From contig CAYYIV010000012.1 of the NCBI GenBank assembly GCA_964472095.1, positions 55,080 through 119,079 on the forward strand: a stretch of 64,000 nucleotides of DNA. Reading direction: 5' to 3'. Source of the stretch: Pelagibius sp964472095 (GTDB lineage Bacteria > Pseudomonadota > Alphaproteobacteria > Kiloniellales > Kiloniellaceae). The translations under genes were made by a program, and so were the position numbers. Shown piece by piece: positions 16,902 to 27,406 of this stretch (positions within the stretch are counted from its first letter, which is position 1; the number at the start of each line of letters is the position of its first letter). A model generated the notes under the pieces. It ran no database searches, was not told where the DNA came from, and was given only the letters and a program-made list of their open reading frames with translations.

Positions 16902-18425
16902 ATGGCCGAAGTGCTGGATATCGTTGTGGTTGGCGGCGGCATCAATGGCGCCGGCATTGCGCGCGATGCAGCCGGCCGCGGCCTCTCCGTGTTGCTTTGC
17001 GAAAAGAACGATCTCGCCAGCGCCACCTCCTCGGCCAGCACCAAGCTGATCCACGGCGGTCTGCGCTATCTCGAGTACTACGAGTTCCGCCTGGTCCGCG
17101 AAGCGCTCATCGAGCGCGAGGTGCTGCTGCGCGCCGCGCCGCACATCATTTGGCCGCTGCGGTTCGTCCTGCCCCACAACAAGGGGCTGCGCCCGGCCTG
17201 GATGATCCGGCTCGGCCTCTTCCTCTACGACCACCTGGGGGGGCGCAAGCTGCTGCCGGCCTCGGCGGGCATCGACCTGCGCAAGCATCCGGCCGGCGAG
17301 CCACTGGAGGCCGATCTGCGCAAGGCCTTCGTCTATTCCGACTGCTGGGTACAGGACTCTCGCCTGGTGGTGCTGAATGCCATGGATGCGGTGGAGCGCG
17401 GCGCCGAGGTGCTGACCCGCGTCGAGTGTGTGTCGGCACGTCGCGAGGGCGATCGCTGGCGGGTCGTCCTGCGGGATCGGCGCAACGACACCCAGCGCGA
17501 GGTCGAGGCCCGCGCCGTGGTCAACGCCGCCGGGCCCTGGACGGCCGAGTTCATCGAACAACGCGCCGGCCTCAACAAGGCCACGTCGCTGCGTCTGGTG
17601 AAGGGCTCCCACATCGTGGTGCCGAAGCTCTTCGAGCACGACTATCCCTACATTTTCCAGAACCCGGACGGACGCATCGTTTTCGCCATTCCCTATGAAG
17701 GCGACTTCACTCTGATCGGCACCACCGACGTCGACTTCACCGGCGATGCCGCCAAGGTGGCGATCTCCGAGGAGGAAACGCGCTATCTCTGCGACGCGGT
17801 GAACGCCTATTTCAAGCGCAAGATCGGCCCGGCCGACGTGGTCTGGACCTATTCCGGCGTCCGCCCGCTCTATGACGACGCCGCCGAGAGCGCGGCCTCG
17901 GCGACACGGGACTATGTGCTGGAGCTCGACCACAGCCCCGGCCGGGCTCCGCTGCTCAGCGTCTTCGGCGGCAAGATCACCACCTTCCGCAAGCTGGCCG
18001 AGCACGCCCTCGCCAGGCTGGAAGAGGCGCTCGGACCGCTGGGGGAGCCGTGGACCGCCGGCGCGGCGCTGCCTGGCGGCGACATGCCGAACGCCGACTT
18101 CGAGGGTTGCCTCGCGCGCTTTTGCCAGGCGCACCCCTGGCTGCCGGCCAAGCTGGCGCGGCGTTATCTGCGCAACTACGGCACCCGCGCCGAGCGCCTG
18201 CTCGCCGGTGCATCGACCCTCGACGGCCTCGGCGATCACTTCGGTGGCGGACTCTATGCCGCCGAACTCGACTACCTGACGCGCCATGAGTGGGCCGAGA
18301 GCGCCGATGACGTGCTGTGGCGCCGCTCGAAGCTTGGCCTGCACATCGATCAGGGGATCAAGAGCAATCTTGATGCCTGGTTCACGCGCCGGATCGCTGC
18401 GCTGCAGCGGCAGGAGTCGGCGTGA
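16902..18425 (+). CDS. glpD: Aerobic glycerol-3-phosphate dehydrogenase
   Basis: A 507-residue FAD-dependent dehydrogenase, normal length for GlpD. DIVVVGGGINGAGIARDAAG is the N-terminal Rossmann FAD motif; SASTKLIHGGLRYLEYYEF is the diagnostic GlpD block; VVNAAGPW, VKGSHIV, GTTDVDFTGD and TYSGVRPLYDD follow, and FGGKITTFRKLAEHAL near residue 355 completes the FAD site. It oxidises glycerol-3-phosphate to dihydroxyacetone phosphate at the membrane, passing electrons to quinone. It leads the glp operon: its TGA overlaps the ATG of the first importer ATPase. No glycerol kinase gene lies in the window. Confidence 0.95.
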   Translation: MAEVLDIVVVGGGINGAGIARDAAGRGLSVLLCEKNDLASATSSASTKLIHGGLRYLEYYEFRLVREALIEREVLLRAAPHIIWPLRFVLPHNKGLRPAWMIRLGLFLYDHLGGRKLLPASAGIDLRKHPAGEPLEADLRKAFVYSDCWVQDSRLVVLNAMDAVERGAEVLTRVECVSARREGDRWRVVLRDRRNDTQREVEARAVVNAAGPWTAEFIEQRAGLNKATSLRLVKGSHIVVPKLFEHDYPYIFQNPDGRIVFAIPYEGDFTLIGTTDVDFTGDAAKVAISEEETRYLCDAVNAYFKRKIGPADVVWTYSGVRPLYDDAAESAASATRDYVLELDHSPGRAPLLSVFGGKITTFRKLAEHALARLEEALGPLGEPWTAGAALPGGDMPNADFEGCLARFCQAHPWLPAKLARRYLRNYGTRAERLLAGASTLDGLGDHFGGGLYAAELDYLTRHEWAESADDVLWRRSKLGLHIDQGIKSNLDAWFTRRIAALQRQESA

Positions 18426-19504
18426 TGGCCCTGGAGCTGCGCAACGTCAGCAAGCGGGTCGGCGTGGAAGAACACCTCCGCGACGTGGACCTGACCCTGG
18501 AGAGGGGCTCGCTGAACGTGCTGCTCGGCCCCACTTTGTCGGGCAAGACCTCGCTGATGCGCCTCATGGCCGGGCTCGACCGCCCGACCGCCGGCGATAT
18601 CCTGATCGATGGCAAGAGCGTGGTCGGCATGCCGGTGCAGAAGCGCAGCGTCGCCATGGTCTACCAGCAGTTCATCAACTACCCGACCTTGAGCGTCTAC
18701 GAGAACATCGCTTCGCCGATGCGGGTCGCCCGCGTCGATGCGGCGACCATCGACAGGAGGGTGCACACGGCCGCCGAGCTGCTCAAGCTGACGCCCTTCC
18801 TCGACCGCACGCCCTTGCATCTCTCCGGCGGGCAGCAGCAGCGCACTGCCATCGCCCGCGCGCTGGTGAAAGACGCGGAGCTGGTGTTGCTCGACGAGCC
18901 CCTGGCCAATCTCGACTACAAGCTGCGCGAGGAGCTGCGTGTCGAGTTGCCGCGCCTCTTCGGCGAGAGCGGCGCGATCTTCGTCTATGCCACCACAGAG
19001 CCGCACGAGGCGCTGCTCCTCGGCGGCAAGACGGCGACCCTGGCAGAGGGAAGGGTGACCCAGTTCGGTTCCACCATCGATGTCTACAGCCGGCCCAGCG
19101 ACCTGACCACGGCTCAGACCTTCTCCGACCCGCCGCTGAACGTGGTGCCGATGGAGAAGGCCGGCGACCGGTTGACCTACGACGGCAAGTCGATCGCCGC
19201 GCCGCGGGGCACCGAAGGCCTCGCCGACGGCCCCTACAAGATCGGCGTCCGGCCGCATCACCTGCTGTTGAGTGCGCCGGAGCGCGAGGTGCTCGAGGTC
19301 CAGGCCGAGGTCTCCACGACGGAGATCACTGGCTCCGAGAGTTTCATTCATGTGGAGCACGGCGAATCGCACTGGGTCGCGCTGATCCATGGCGTTCACC
19401 CGGTCGAGATCGGTGACCGCGTGCCGGTGTTCCTCGATCCGGCAGGCTTCCTGGTCTTCGACACCGAGGACCGCCTGGTTGCCGCTCCGGCAGGGAGGGC
19501 CTGA
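18425..19504 (+). CDS. glpS: Glycerol ABC importer ATPase GlpS
   Basis: A 359-residue ATPase of the sugar-type (MalK/UgpC-like) ABC family with a C-terminal TOBE-type regulatory region. Walker A GPTLSGKT lies at residues 35-42, the signature LSGGQQQR at 133-140 and Walker B LVLLDEP at about 153-159. The switch His is missing: the usual VTHD is ATTE, with Thr191 in its place. GlpT, next door, keeps the His but has a broken signature, so only one composite ATP site looks canonical. In rhizobia GlpS and GlpT power glycerol uptake with GlpP, GlpQ, GlpU and GlpV, and the gene order here is the same. Start ATG 18425 overlaps the glpD stop. Confidence 0.88.
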   Translation: MALELRNVSKRVGVEEHLRDVDLTLERGSLNVLLGPTLSGKTSLMRLMAGLDRPTAGDILIDGKSVVGMPVQKRSVAMVYQQFINYPTLSVYENIASPMRVARVDAATIDRRVHTAAELLKLTPFLDRTPLHLSGGQQQRTAIARALVKDAELVLLDEPLANLDYKLREELRVELPRLFGESGAIFVYATTEPHEALLLGGKTATLAEGRVTQFGSTIDVYSRPSDLTTAQTFSDPPLNVVPMEKAGDRLTYDGKSIAAPRGTEGLADGPYKIGVRPHHLLLSAPEREVLEVQAEVSTTEITGSESFIHVEHGESHWVALIHGVHPVEIGDRVPVFLDPAGFLVFDTEDRLVAAPAGRA

Positions 19505-19506
19505 AC

Positions 19507-20592
<1,086 letters not shown>

Positions 20593-20595
20593 ACC

Positions 20596-21455
20596 ATGGA
20601 GAAGACACTCAACAACAAGGCCTGGTTCATGGTTCTGCCGGTGGTGGCTCTGGTCGCGCTGAACGCCATCGTGCCGCTGATGACCGTCGTCAACTACTCG
20701 GTGCAGGAGACCTTCGGCAACAACATCTTCTTCTTCGAGGGCCAGCGCTGGTTCAGCGAGGTGCTGGCTTCCGATCGCTTCCATGCGGCGCTGCTGCGCC
20801 AGTTCTATTTCACCGGCGCCATTCTCGCGATCGAGATCCCGCTTGGCGTGGCGATCGCCCTGACCATGCCGCGCTCGGGCTTCTGGGCCTCGGTCTGCCT
20901 GGTGCTGATGGCGCTGCCGCTGCTGATTCCCTGGAACGTGGTCGGCGCCATGTGGAACATCTACGCGCTGCCCGACATCGGCCTTCTGGGCTATGGGCTC
21001 AACTGGCTGGGGTTCTCCTACGACTTCACCCAGAACCGGACGTCGGCCTGGTTCACCGTCATCCTGATGGATGTCTGGCACTGGACCTCGCTGGTGGTGC
21101 TGCTGGCCTATGCCGGACTGCAGTCGATCGACGAGAACTACTACCGGGCGGCGCAGATCGACGGCGCCTCGCGTTGGGCGGTATTCCGCTACATCCAGCT
21201 GCCGAAGATGAAGCACGTGCTGACCATCGCGATCCTGCTGCGCTTCATGGACTCTTTCATGATCTATACCGAGCCCTTCGTGCTGACCGGCGGCGGACCG
21301 GGCAACGCGACGACGGTGCTGTCGATCGACCTCGTAAAGGCCGCGCTCGGCGAATTCAACCTCGGCATCGCGGCGGCGATGAGCATCATCTACTTCCTGA
21401 TGACCCTGCTCGTCTGCTGGCTGTTCTACACGATCATCATGCAGGGAGAGAAGAA

Positions 21456-21459
<4 letters not shown>
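20596..21459 (+). CDS. glpP: Glycerol ABC importer permease GlpP
   Basis: A 287-residue MalF-type permease with six helices. EENYYRAAQIDGASRW-like text (DENYYRAAQIDGASRWAVF, about residues 178-196) is the EAA loop that docks on an ATPase subunit. The C-terminus VCWLFYTIIMQGEKK ends just over the next gene: its TGA shares bases with the GlpQ ATG. Start ATG 20596 lies 3 nt after the GlpT stop. Confidence 0.9.
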
Positions 21460-22256
<797 letters not shown>

Positions 22257-22258
22257 CC

Positions 22259-22540
22259 ATGGGTCTCACATGGATGGCATGGACCTGGCAGACGGCCACG
22301 TTCTTCGCGGTGATCGGACTGCTGCTGGTCGGCATGACCCTCTGGGAACTCAAGCAGCCAGGCGGCGATCCGCGCCACGGTGTGCTCGGCCTCCATACCA
22401 CCCGTGGCGACCGGCTGTTCATCTCGCTTTTGGGCAGCGCTTACATCCATCTGGCTTGGCTGGCGCTGGCCGCCGGGCCGCTGTGGTGGGCGCTTGGCCT
22501 GTCCCTGGTCTATGCGTTCTTCGTGTTTCGTTATGTCTAG
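22259..22540 (+). CDS. glpU: Small membrane protein of the glycerol importer (DUF2160)
   Basis: A 93-residue protein with two hydrophobic stretches (TATFFAVIGLLLVGMTLWEL and the C-terminal LAALGPLW-like segment) and the central block GVLGLHTTRGDRLFISLLG typical of DUF2160. In rhizobia this gene lies between the second permease and the binding protein and is called GlpU; its role in transport is not established to my knowledge. It begins 2 nt after the GlpQ stop. Confidence 0.85.
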   Translation: MGLTWMAWTWQTATFFAVIGLLLVGMTLWELKQPGGDPRHGVLGLHTTRGDRLFISLLGSAYIHLAWLALAAGPLWWALGLSLVYAFFVFRYV

Positions 22541-22557
22541 TGGCTTTTTTTGGTAGG

Positions 22558-22574
22558 TGCGGCGCCGTGCCGCA
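22558..22574 (+). repeat. Stem-loop between glpU and glpV
   Basis: TGCGGC, loop GCCGT, GCCGCA: a 6-bp perfect stem, after a T-run at 22545-22551, 39 nt before the binding-protein start. It may protect or separate the glpV message; a terminator role is less likely because no T-run follows. Confidence 0.4.
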
Positions 22575-22612
22575 TTGAGTGTCGTCAACAAAAACGCAAG
22601 GGAGGATATCGC

Positions 22613-24346
22613 ATGAGAAGGTATCTATTAACGACGGCGACGGTTCTTGCCATGGTGGCAAGCACGGGCGCCGCCAAGGCGGACATGGCTGCCGCCGAGC
22701 GATGGGTGGACAACGAGTTCCAGCCCTCCACGCTCTCCAAGGCAGAACAGCTTGCCGAGATGGAATGGTTCATCAAGGCGGCCGAACCCTTCCAGGGCAT
22801 GGAGATCAACGTGCTGTCGGAGACCATCCCGACGCATAGCTACGAGTCGGAAGTCCTGACCAAGGCATTCCAGGAGATCACCGGCATCAGGGTCAACCAC
22901 CAGGTCCTCGGCGAAGGCGAGGTGGTGCAGGCGGTCCAGACCCAGATGCAGACGGGGCGCAATCTCTACGACGCCTACATCAACGACTCGGACCTGATCG
23001 GCACCCACTCGCGCCTGCAGCTCGCCCACAATCTGACCGATTGGATGGCCGGCGAAGGCAAGGACGTGACCAACCCGGGTCTCGATATCGATGATTTCAT
23101 GGGCAAGTCCTTCACCACCGGTCCGGACGGCAAGCTCTACCAGCTGCCGGACCAGCAATTTGCAAACCTTTACTGGTTCCGCAAGGACTGGTTCGACCGG
23201 CCCGAGCTCCAGGCTCAGTTCAAGGAGATCTACGGCTACGACCTCGGGGTGCCGGTCGACTGGTCGGCCTACGAGGACATCGCCGAGTTCTTCAGCGTGC
23301 ACGTGAAGGAGATCGACGGCGTGCGCGTCTACGGCCACATGGACTACGGCAAGCGCGCGCCAGACCTCGGCTGGCGCATGACCGACGCCTGGCTGTCCAT
23401 GGCCGGCGCCGGCTCCAAGGGTCTGCCGAACGGCGTGCCGATCGACGAGTGGGGCATCCGCATGGAGGCGGGCTCGTGCAACCCGGCAGGTGCATCGGTG
23501 ACCCGCGGTGGCGAGACGAACGGCCCGGCATCCGTGTACGCGATCCGCAAGTGGGACGAATGGCTGCGCAAATTCGCCCCGCCGGGTGCGGCTAGCTACG
23601 ACTTCTACCAGTCGCTGCCGGCGCTCAGCCAGGGCAACGTGGCGCAGCAGATCTTCTGGTACACGGCCTTCACCGCCTCGATGGTGGCGCCGAAGTCGGA
23701 AGGCAACAACACCGTCGACGATGATGGCAATCCGCTGTGGCGGATGGCGCCGAGCCCGCACGGCCCCTATTGGGTAGAAGGCCAGAAGCTCGGCTATCAG
23801 GATGCCGGTTCCTGGACCCTCCTGAAGTCGACTCCGGTCGATCGCTCGAAAGCGGCCTGGCTCTATGCTCAGTTCGTCGTCTCCAAGACCGTGGACGTGA
23901 AGAAGAGCCATGTCGGCCTGACCTTCATCCGCGACTCCTCCGTCCGTCACGAGAGCTTCACCGAGCGGGCGCCGAAGCTCGGCGGCCTGGTGGAGTTCTA
24001 CCGCTCGCCCGACCGCGTGCTGTGGACGCCGACCGGCATCAACGTGCCTGATTACCCGAAGCTGGCCCAGCTCTGGTGGCAGCAGATCGGCGACGTGAAC
24101 TCGGGTGCCTTCACGCCTCAGGAGGCGATGGACCGGCTCGCGGGCGAGATGGACCAGGTGATGGCCCGCATGCAGGCGGCGGACGAGCAGGCCCAGGTCT
24201 ATGGCGGCTGCGGCCCGCGGCTGAACGAGGAGAAGGATCCCTCGGAGTGGCTGGGCAAGGCCGACGGCCCCAAGGCCAAGCTCGACAACGAGAAGCCTCA
24301 GGGTGAGACCATCGCTTATGAGGAGATCATCAAGCGCTGGCAGTAA
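22613..24346 (+). CDS. glpV: Glycerol ABC importer substrate-binding protein GlpV
   Basis: A 577-residue periplasmic protein, much longer than ordinary sugar-binding proteins but the normal size for GlpV. The signal peptide is MRRYLLTTATVLAMVASTGA with cleavage near AKADM. MEINVLSETIPTHSYESEV starts domain I; INDSDLIGTHSRLQLAHNL and QLPDQQFANLYWFRKDWFD follow; VYGGCGPRLNEEKDPSEW near the C-terminus is a GlpV-like tail. It delivers glycerol to GlpP/GlpQ. It has a strong GGGAGGA ribosome site and its own upstream gap of 72 bp. It is the last gene before two stem-loops, the second a good terminator. Confidence 0.9.
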   Translation: MRRYLLTTATVLAMVASTGAAKADMAAAERWVDNEFQPSTLSKAEQLAEMEWFIKAAEPFQGMEINVLSETIPTHSYESEVLTKAFQEITGIRVNHQVLGEGEVVQAVQTQMQTGRNLYDAYINDSDLIGTHSRLQLAHNLTDWMAGEGKDVTNPGLDIDDFMGKSFTTGPDGKLYQLPDQQFANLYWFRKDWFDRPELQAQFKEIYGYDLGVPVDWSAYEDIAEFFSVHVKEIDGVRVYGHMDYGKRAPDLGWRMTDAWLSMAGAGSKGLPNGVPIDEWGIRMEAGSCNPAGASVTRGGETNGPASVYAIRKWDEWLRKFAPPGAASYDFYQSLPALSQGNVAQQIFWYTAFTASMVAPKSEGNNTVDDDGNPLWRMAPSPHGPYWVEGQKLGYQDAGSWTLLKSTPVDRSKAAWLYAQFVVSKTVDVKKSHVGLTFIRDSSVRHESFTERAPKLGGLVEFYRSPDRVLWTPTGINVPDYPKLAQLWWQQIGDVNSGAFTPQEAMDRLAGEMDQVMARMQAADEQAQVYGGCGPRLNEEKDPSEWLGKADGPKAKLDNEKPQGETIAYEEIIKRWQ

Positions 24347-24375
24347 GCCGAGCCGAGAGATCAGCCACGGCTGAT

Positions 24376-24399
24376 GGGCCCGGGCAATGCCCCGGGCCC
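24376..24399 (+). repeat. GC-rich stem-loop after glpV
   Basis: GGGCCCGGG and CCCGGGCCC, 9-bp arms with a 6-nt loop, 30 nt after the glpV stop. A smaller perfect palindrome TCAGCC-AC-GGCTGA precedes it at 24361-24374. No T-run follows, so it is more likely a transcript-stabilising hairpin. Confidence 0.5.
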
Positions 24400-24454
24400 G
24401 CCGCTTGGCGCAGCCGACTTGCGCTCAAGCAGCATTTTCCTCCAGAGACTTTGT

Positions 24455-24484
24455 GGGGGCGGTCTCACGACCGCCCCCGATTTT
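24455..24484 (+). terminator. Rho-independent terminator of the glp operon
   Basis: Arms GGGGGCGGTC and GACCGCCCCC, 10 bp perfect, loop TCAC, followed by GATTTTCTT. It closes the glp operon before the convergent lipoprotein gene. Confidence 0.8.
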
Positions 24485-24492
24485 CTTGCGCG

Positions 24493-25509
24493 CTAACGCC
24501 CGCTGCGGGCGGCGGCGTTCACCAGGGCGGCGAGCAGCGTGATGTCCATCTCCTCGCCGGGCGGCAGGCCGTTGTCGCGGCGAAATGCGGCAACCGCCTT
24601 GCCGAGCTTGCCGGCGGAGACGTCGTAGCCGAGCGCGGCCAGCAACCGCGCGGTCGTCGCCGTCGGCTGCCGGCCGATCACGCCGTCGCGCGCCGGCGGC
24701 TGCGCACGGCCCATGCGGTTGTTGCTGATAGGCGTCGCCGTCAGCCTCGCCAGGGCGCTGCCCTGGGCTGCCGAGTGCAGATAGAAGTCGGCCAGGACGC
24801 GCAGTTCGCCGGCCGACATGACGAAAGGCGGCAGCGCGAGTTCGCTGGGCGTTGCCTCGCAAAGCCTTACCAGGCTGCTCGCGCGCTCGTTGCAGCCGAA
24901 GTGGAGGCTGACGGCGTGCGGCCAGTCGCTGCGGTAGCCGGCCCGCAGGTAGGCGGCCTCGCCGCGCTCCGCCGCTGCCTTCAGGGCGCCGTTGTCCCAC
25001 TCCAGGCCGAGCCAGCCGGTGCGGCCCCCGATCGGCTCCTGCAGGGTGACCAGGGCCCAGTTGTTGGTCAGGTTGGCGAGGCTGGTGCCGCCCTGGGGGT
25101 TGAAGCCTTGCGCCACGGTGAAGTCGGCGATCCTGGAGTCCGCGAGGAATCTGTCCTTCTGGTAGGCCGCGATGAAGTGCAGCTCCTGCGCCTGGAACCA
25201 GCGGTTCTCGCGCGCCGCATAGAGGCAGCGGGCCTGGGTCAGCACCTGCCGCGGGCCGATGAGCACCCCGGTGCAGAAGCCCTGCCCGGCGAGATTGACG
25301 CGGCCGAGGGCGCTCCAGGGATACTCATGAGCATCGGCGATCATGCGCCCGCTGAGCGCCGGCGCCTCGGCGGTCGGCGGTGCGGCGGGTCGGGTCGGGG
25401 CTTCGGGTGACGGCTGCTGCGCCGCGCAGGCGCACAGGAGCAGCAGCAGTCCCACCGCCAGGGCGCACTTCTGCGGCCTGCCGGCCGATTGCTTCGGGGC
25501 TTTCGGCAT
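24493..25509 (-). CDS. Trypsin-fold lipoprotein lacking the catalytic triad, with peptidoglycan-binding-like tail
   Basis: 338 residues. An N-terminal hydrophobic run LALVGLLLLLCACA-like (residues about 15-29) ends in Cys26/Cys28, a lipobox-like site. Residues about 60-245 follow the trypsin-like pattern YPWSALGRVN, GFCTGVLIGPRQVLT. The triad positions are all changed: the usual AAHC is QARC (Arg94), the usual DWAL is NNWAL (Asn150), and the expected GDSGGP after a Cys is replaced by SELALPP (about 222-228). Two Cys pairs survive, so the fold is probably kept. Residues about 285-335 (LAALGYDVSAGKLGKAVAAF) look like a peptidoglycan-binding domain. Likely a non-enzymatic envelope protein. Convergent with the glp operon. 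Confidence 0.75.
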   Translation of the reverse strand: MPKAPKQSAGRPQKCALAVGLLLLLCACAAQQPSPEAPTRPAAPPTAEAPALSGRMIADAHEYPWSALGRVNLAGQGFCTGVLIGPRQVLTQARCLYAARENRWFQAQELHFIAAYQKDRFLADSRIADFTVAQGFNPQGGTSLANLTNNWALVTLQEPIGGRTGWLGLEWDNGALKAAAERGEAAYLRAGYRSDWPHAVSLHFGCNERASSLVRLCEATPSELALPPFVMSAGELRVLADFYLHSAAQGSALARLTATPISNNRMGRAQPPARDGVIGRQPTATTARLLAALGYDVSAGKLGKAVAAFRRDNGLPPGEEMDITLLAALVNAAARSGR

Positions 25510-25727
25510 GTTGGGCTCCTCCCTGGGCTGCGCCAGAAGGATGGAAAAGGCGGCAGGATGTCCGTCCTACCGGGCGCCTGTCCGGTTCATCGTCGCGAGG
25601 GTAGTCCGATTTGCCGCCGACGTCGCGCAAAGGTGCTGTTTCCGCCACATTTTTTGGGTCCATGAGGTCGCCACCGCATGGCATACTCCGCCGCGCTCGT
25701 ACTGCGAACAGGTTCAAGGAGTTCACG

Positions 25728-26237
25728 ATGAAGCCGTTGCAAAGCTGCCTCGCCGCCGCCGTCCTGCTGTCGACGGCGCTGGTGTCTGCCGCTGGGGCTC
25801 AGACCGAGGTTCAGCCTCCGTCCCGCGTGATCGGTGGCCCGCTCGCCGCGGTGAACGTGGTGCAGATGAGCGTCGCGCCCTTGAGCGACCAGGCCCGCGG
25901 CTGCGGGCTGGACTCCGACCTGATCCTCGATTCCTTCCAGCTGCCGCTGACCGAAAAGGGCATCGTCGTGCAGCAGTCGGCGCACGTCTGGCTCCAGCTG
26001 AGGGCGACGACCCTGCGCTACGAGGGCGACGTCTGCATCACCTACGTTGAGGCCCTGGCTGTCCAGAACACCCGCTATTTCGACCGCAAGACCGAATCGG
26101 AGCGCAGCGGCCGGGTGCTGCTGTGGAGCGACGGCGGCCTCTTTGTGACGGGCGCCTCGAATCACGGCGTCACCACCAACATCGGCTGGCGCGATCTCGC
26201 TCGCAGCTTCATGCGCAAGTGGGAACTGGATCAATAG
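25728..26237 (+). CDS. Exported protein of unknown function
   Basis: 169 residues. The signal peptide is MKPLQSCLAAAVLLSTALV with cleavage around AAGAQ. The mature part (VIGGPLAAVNVVQMSVAPLS, LRYEGDVCITYVEAL, GRVLLWSDGGLFVTG) is strand-rich with two Cys that could pair. I do not recognise a family. Start ATG 25728 has AAGGA 7 nt upstream; the frame is open back to 25611 but the signal peptide sets the start. It is divergent from the trypsin-fold lipoprotein with about 220 bp between, so both envelope proteins may share a control region. Confidence 0.7.
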   Translation: MKPLQSCLAAAVLLSTALVSAAGAQTEVQPPSRVIGGPLAAVNVVQMSVAPLSDQARGCGLDSDLILDSFQLPLTEKGIVVQQSAHVWLQLRATTLRYEGDVCITYVEALAVQNTRYFDRKTESERSGRVLLWSDGGLFVTGASNHGVTTNIGWRDLARSFMRKWELDQ

Positions 26238-26257
26238 AAGCCGCGGAAAAGCGCGCT

Positions 26258-26387
26258 TGCCAAGGCTAATCCATATATTTACGAATTACTAACGAGATCG
26301 TCCGGATTCTCTTTCTCCGGCGTTCTCCGTTCCAAGCAATGAACCTGGACGCCCTCGCCGAGTCCTCCCCGGCGGGGGCGTTTGCTT
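26258..26387 (+). ncRNA. Candidate small RNA with terminator-like hairpin
   Basis: Within the gene-free stretch 26238-26507. TTGCCA, 17 nt, TACGAA is a fair promoter match near 26258-26286. About 65 nt on, CGCCCTCGCCG (26350-26360) pairs with CGGCGGGGGCG (26370-26380) with one G-T pair and is followed by TTTGCTT. This would give an RNA of about 100 nt. It may instead be only the terminator of the exported-protein gene. Confidence 0.3.
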
Positions 26388-26507
26388 GGGGGCCGGCGGC
26401 GTCTAGACTCCCCTGGACGGAGGATTTCCGGCCGCCGCCGCGGTTAAGGAACGATTCAGCAAGAATTGCCCCGCTAGAGTGGCGGCGACGCAGAAGGTAC
26501 GAGAACG

Positions 26508-27368
26508 ATGAAGCGACGCGACAAAGAAACCAAACCGGCCGATGCGGCCGTCAGCCAGCCGCTGGGCAAGGCACCGCAGAAGGCCTACCGCGATCTGGAT
26601 TTCCTGGAGAGCGCTCCCGCGCGCTCGCTGCGCATCCTCTCGGAGTACATCGAGCCCGATGCGCGCTTCAAGCACTACAAGATCGACGACACCATCATCT
26701 TCTTCGGCTCGGCGCGGATTCTGCCGCGCGAGGTGGCGGAGCGCGGTCTCCAAGCCGCAAAGGAGGAGGGCGGCGACCTTACCGTCGCGCAGCGCAATCT
26801 CGAGATGTCGCGCTACTACGAGGCGACCCGTGAGCTGGCGCGCCGTCTGACCGAATGGTCGAAGAGTCTGCCGGAAGACGACCGCCGCTTCGTGGTCTGC
26901 TCCGGCGGCGGGCCGGGCATCATGGAGGCGGCCAACCGCGGCGCCTCGGAAGCGCGCGGTCTCAACATCGGCCTCAACATTTCGCTGCCGATGGAGCAGA
27001 TCGACAACCCTTACGTCAGCCGCGAGCTGAACTTCGAGTTCCACTACTTCTTCATGCGGAAGTTCTGGTTCGCCTACCTGGCCAAGGCGGTGGTGGTGAT
27101 GCCCGGCGGCTTCGGCACCCTCGACGAGTTCTTCGAACTCTTGACCCTGGTGCAGACCGGCAAGATCCGCAAGCAGATGCCGATCGTGCTCTTCGGCAGC
27201 CGCTACTGGTCCGAGGTCATCAACCTCGAAGCCCTGGAGCGCTACGGCACCATCAATGCGGAAGACCTCGAGCTTTTCTTCCGCACAGATTCCGTAGATG
27301 AAGCCTTCGACTTCATCACCGAGCAGCTGGCTTCCTTCGCCATCGACATCCCGGGCCCGCGGCTGTAG
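26508..27368 (+). CDS. LOG-family protein (phosphoribohydrolase-like)
   Basis: A 286-residue TIGR00730/LOG-type Rossmann protein. IIFFGSARILP opens the fold (about residues 63-73), VVCSGGGPGIMEAANRGA is the GGGxxGIMEA motif (about 130-147) and VMPGGFGTLDEFFE carries PGGxGTxxE (about 196-209). LOG enzymes cut ribose 5-phosphate from nucleotides such as AMP or cytokinin riboside monophosphates. The N-terminal 60 residues are an extension of the long bacterial type (YgdH/PpnN-like in part). The physiological substrate cannot be read here. Confidence 0.87.
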   Translation: MKRRDKETKPADAAVSQPLGKAPQKAYRDLDFLESAPARSLRILSEYIEPDARFKHYKIDDTIIFFGSARILPREVAERGLQAAKEEGGDLTVAQRNLEMSRYYEATRELARRLTEWSKSLPEDDRRFVVCSGGGPGIMEAANRGASEARGLNIGLNISLPMEQIDNPYVSRELNFEFHYFFMRKFWFAYLAKAVVVMPGGFGTLDEFFELLTLVQTGKIRKQMPIVLFGSRYWSEVINLEALERYGTINAEDLELFFRTDSVDEAFDFITEQLASFAIDIPGPRL

Positions 27369-27406
27369 CGTCGCAGCAGAAGCAATCTGCTGCCGCTGCA
27401 TCGGGT

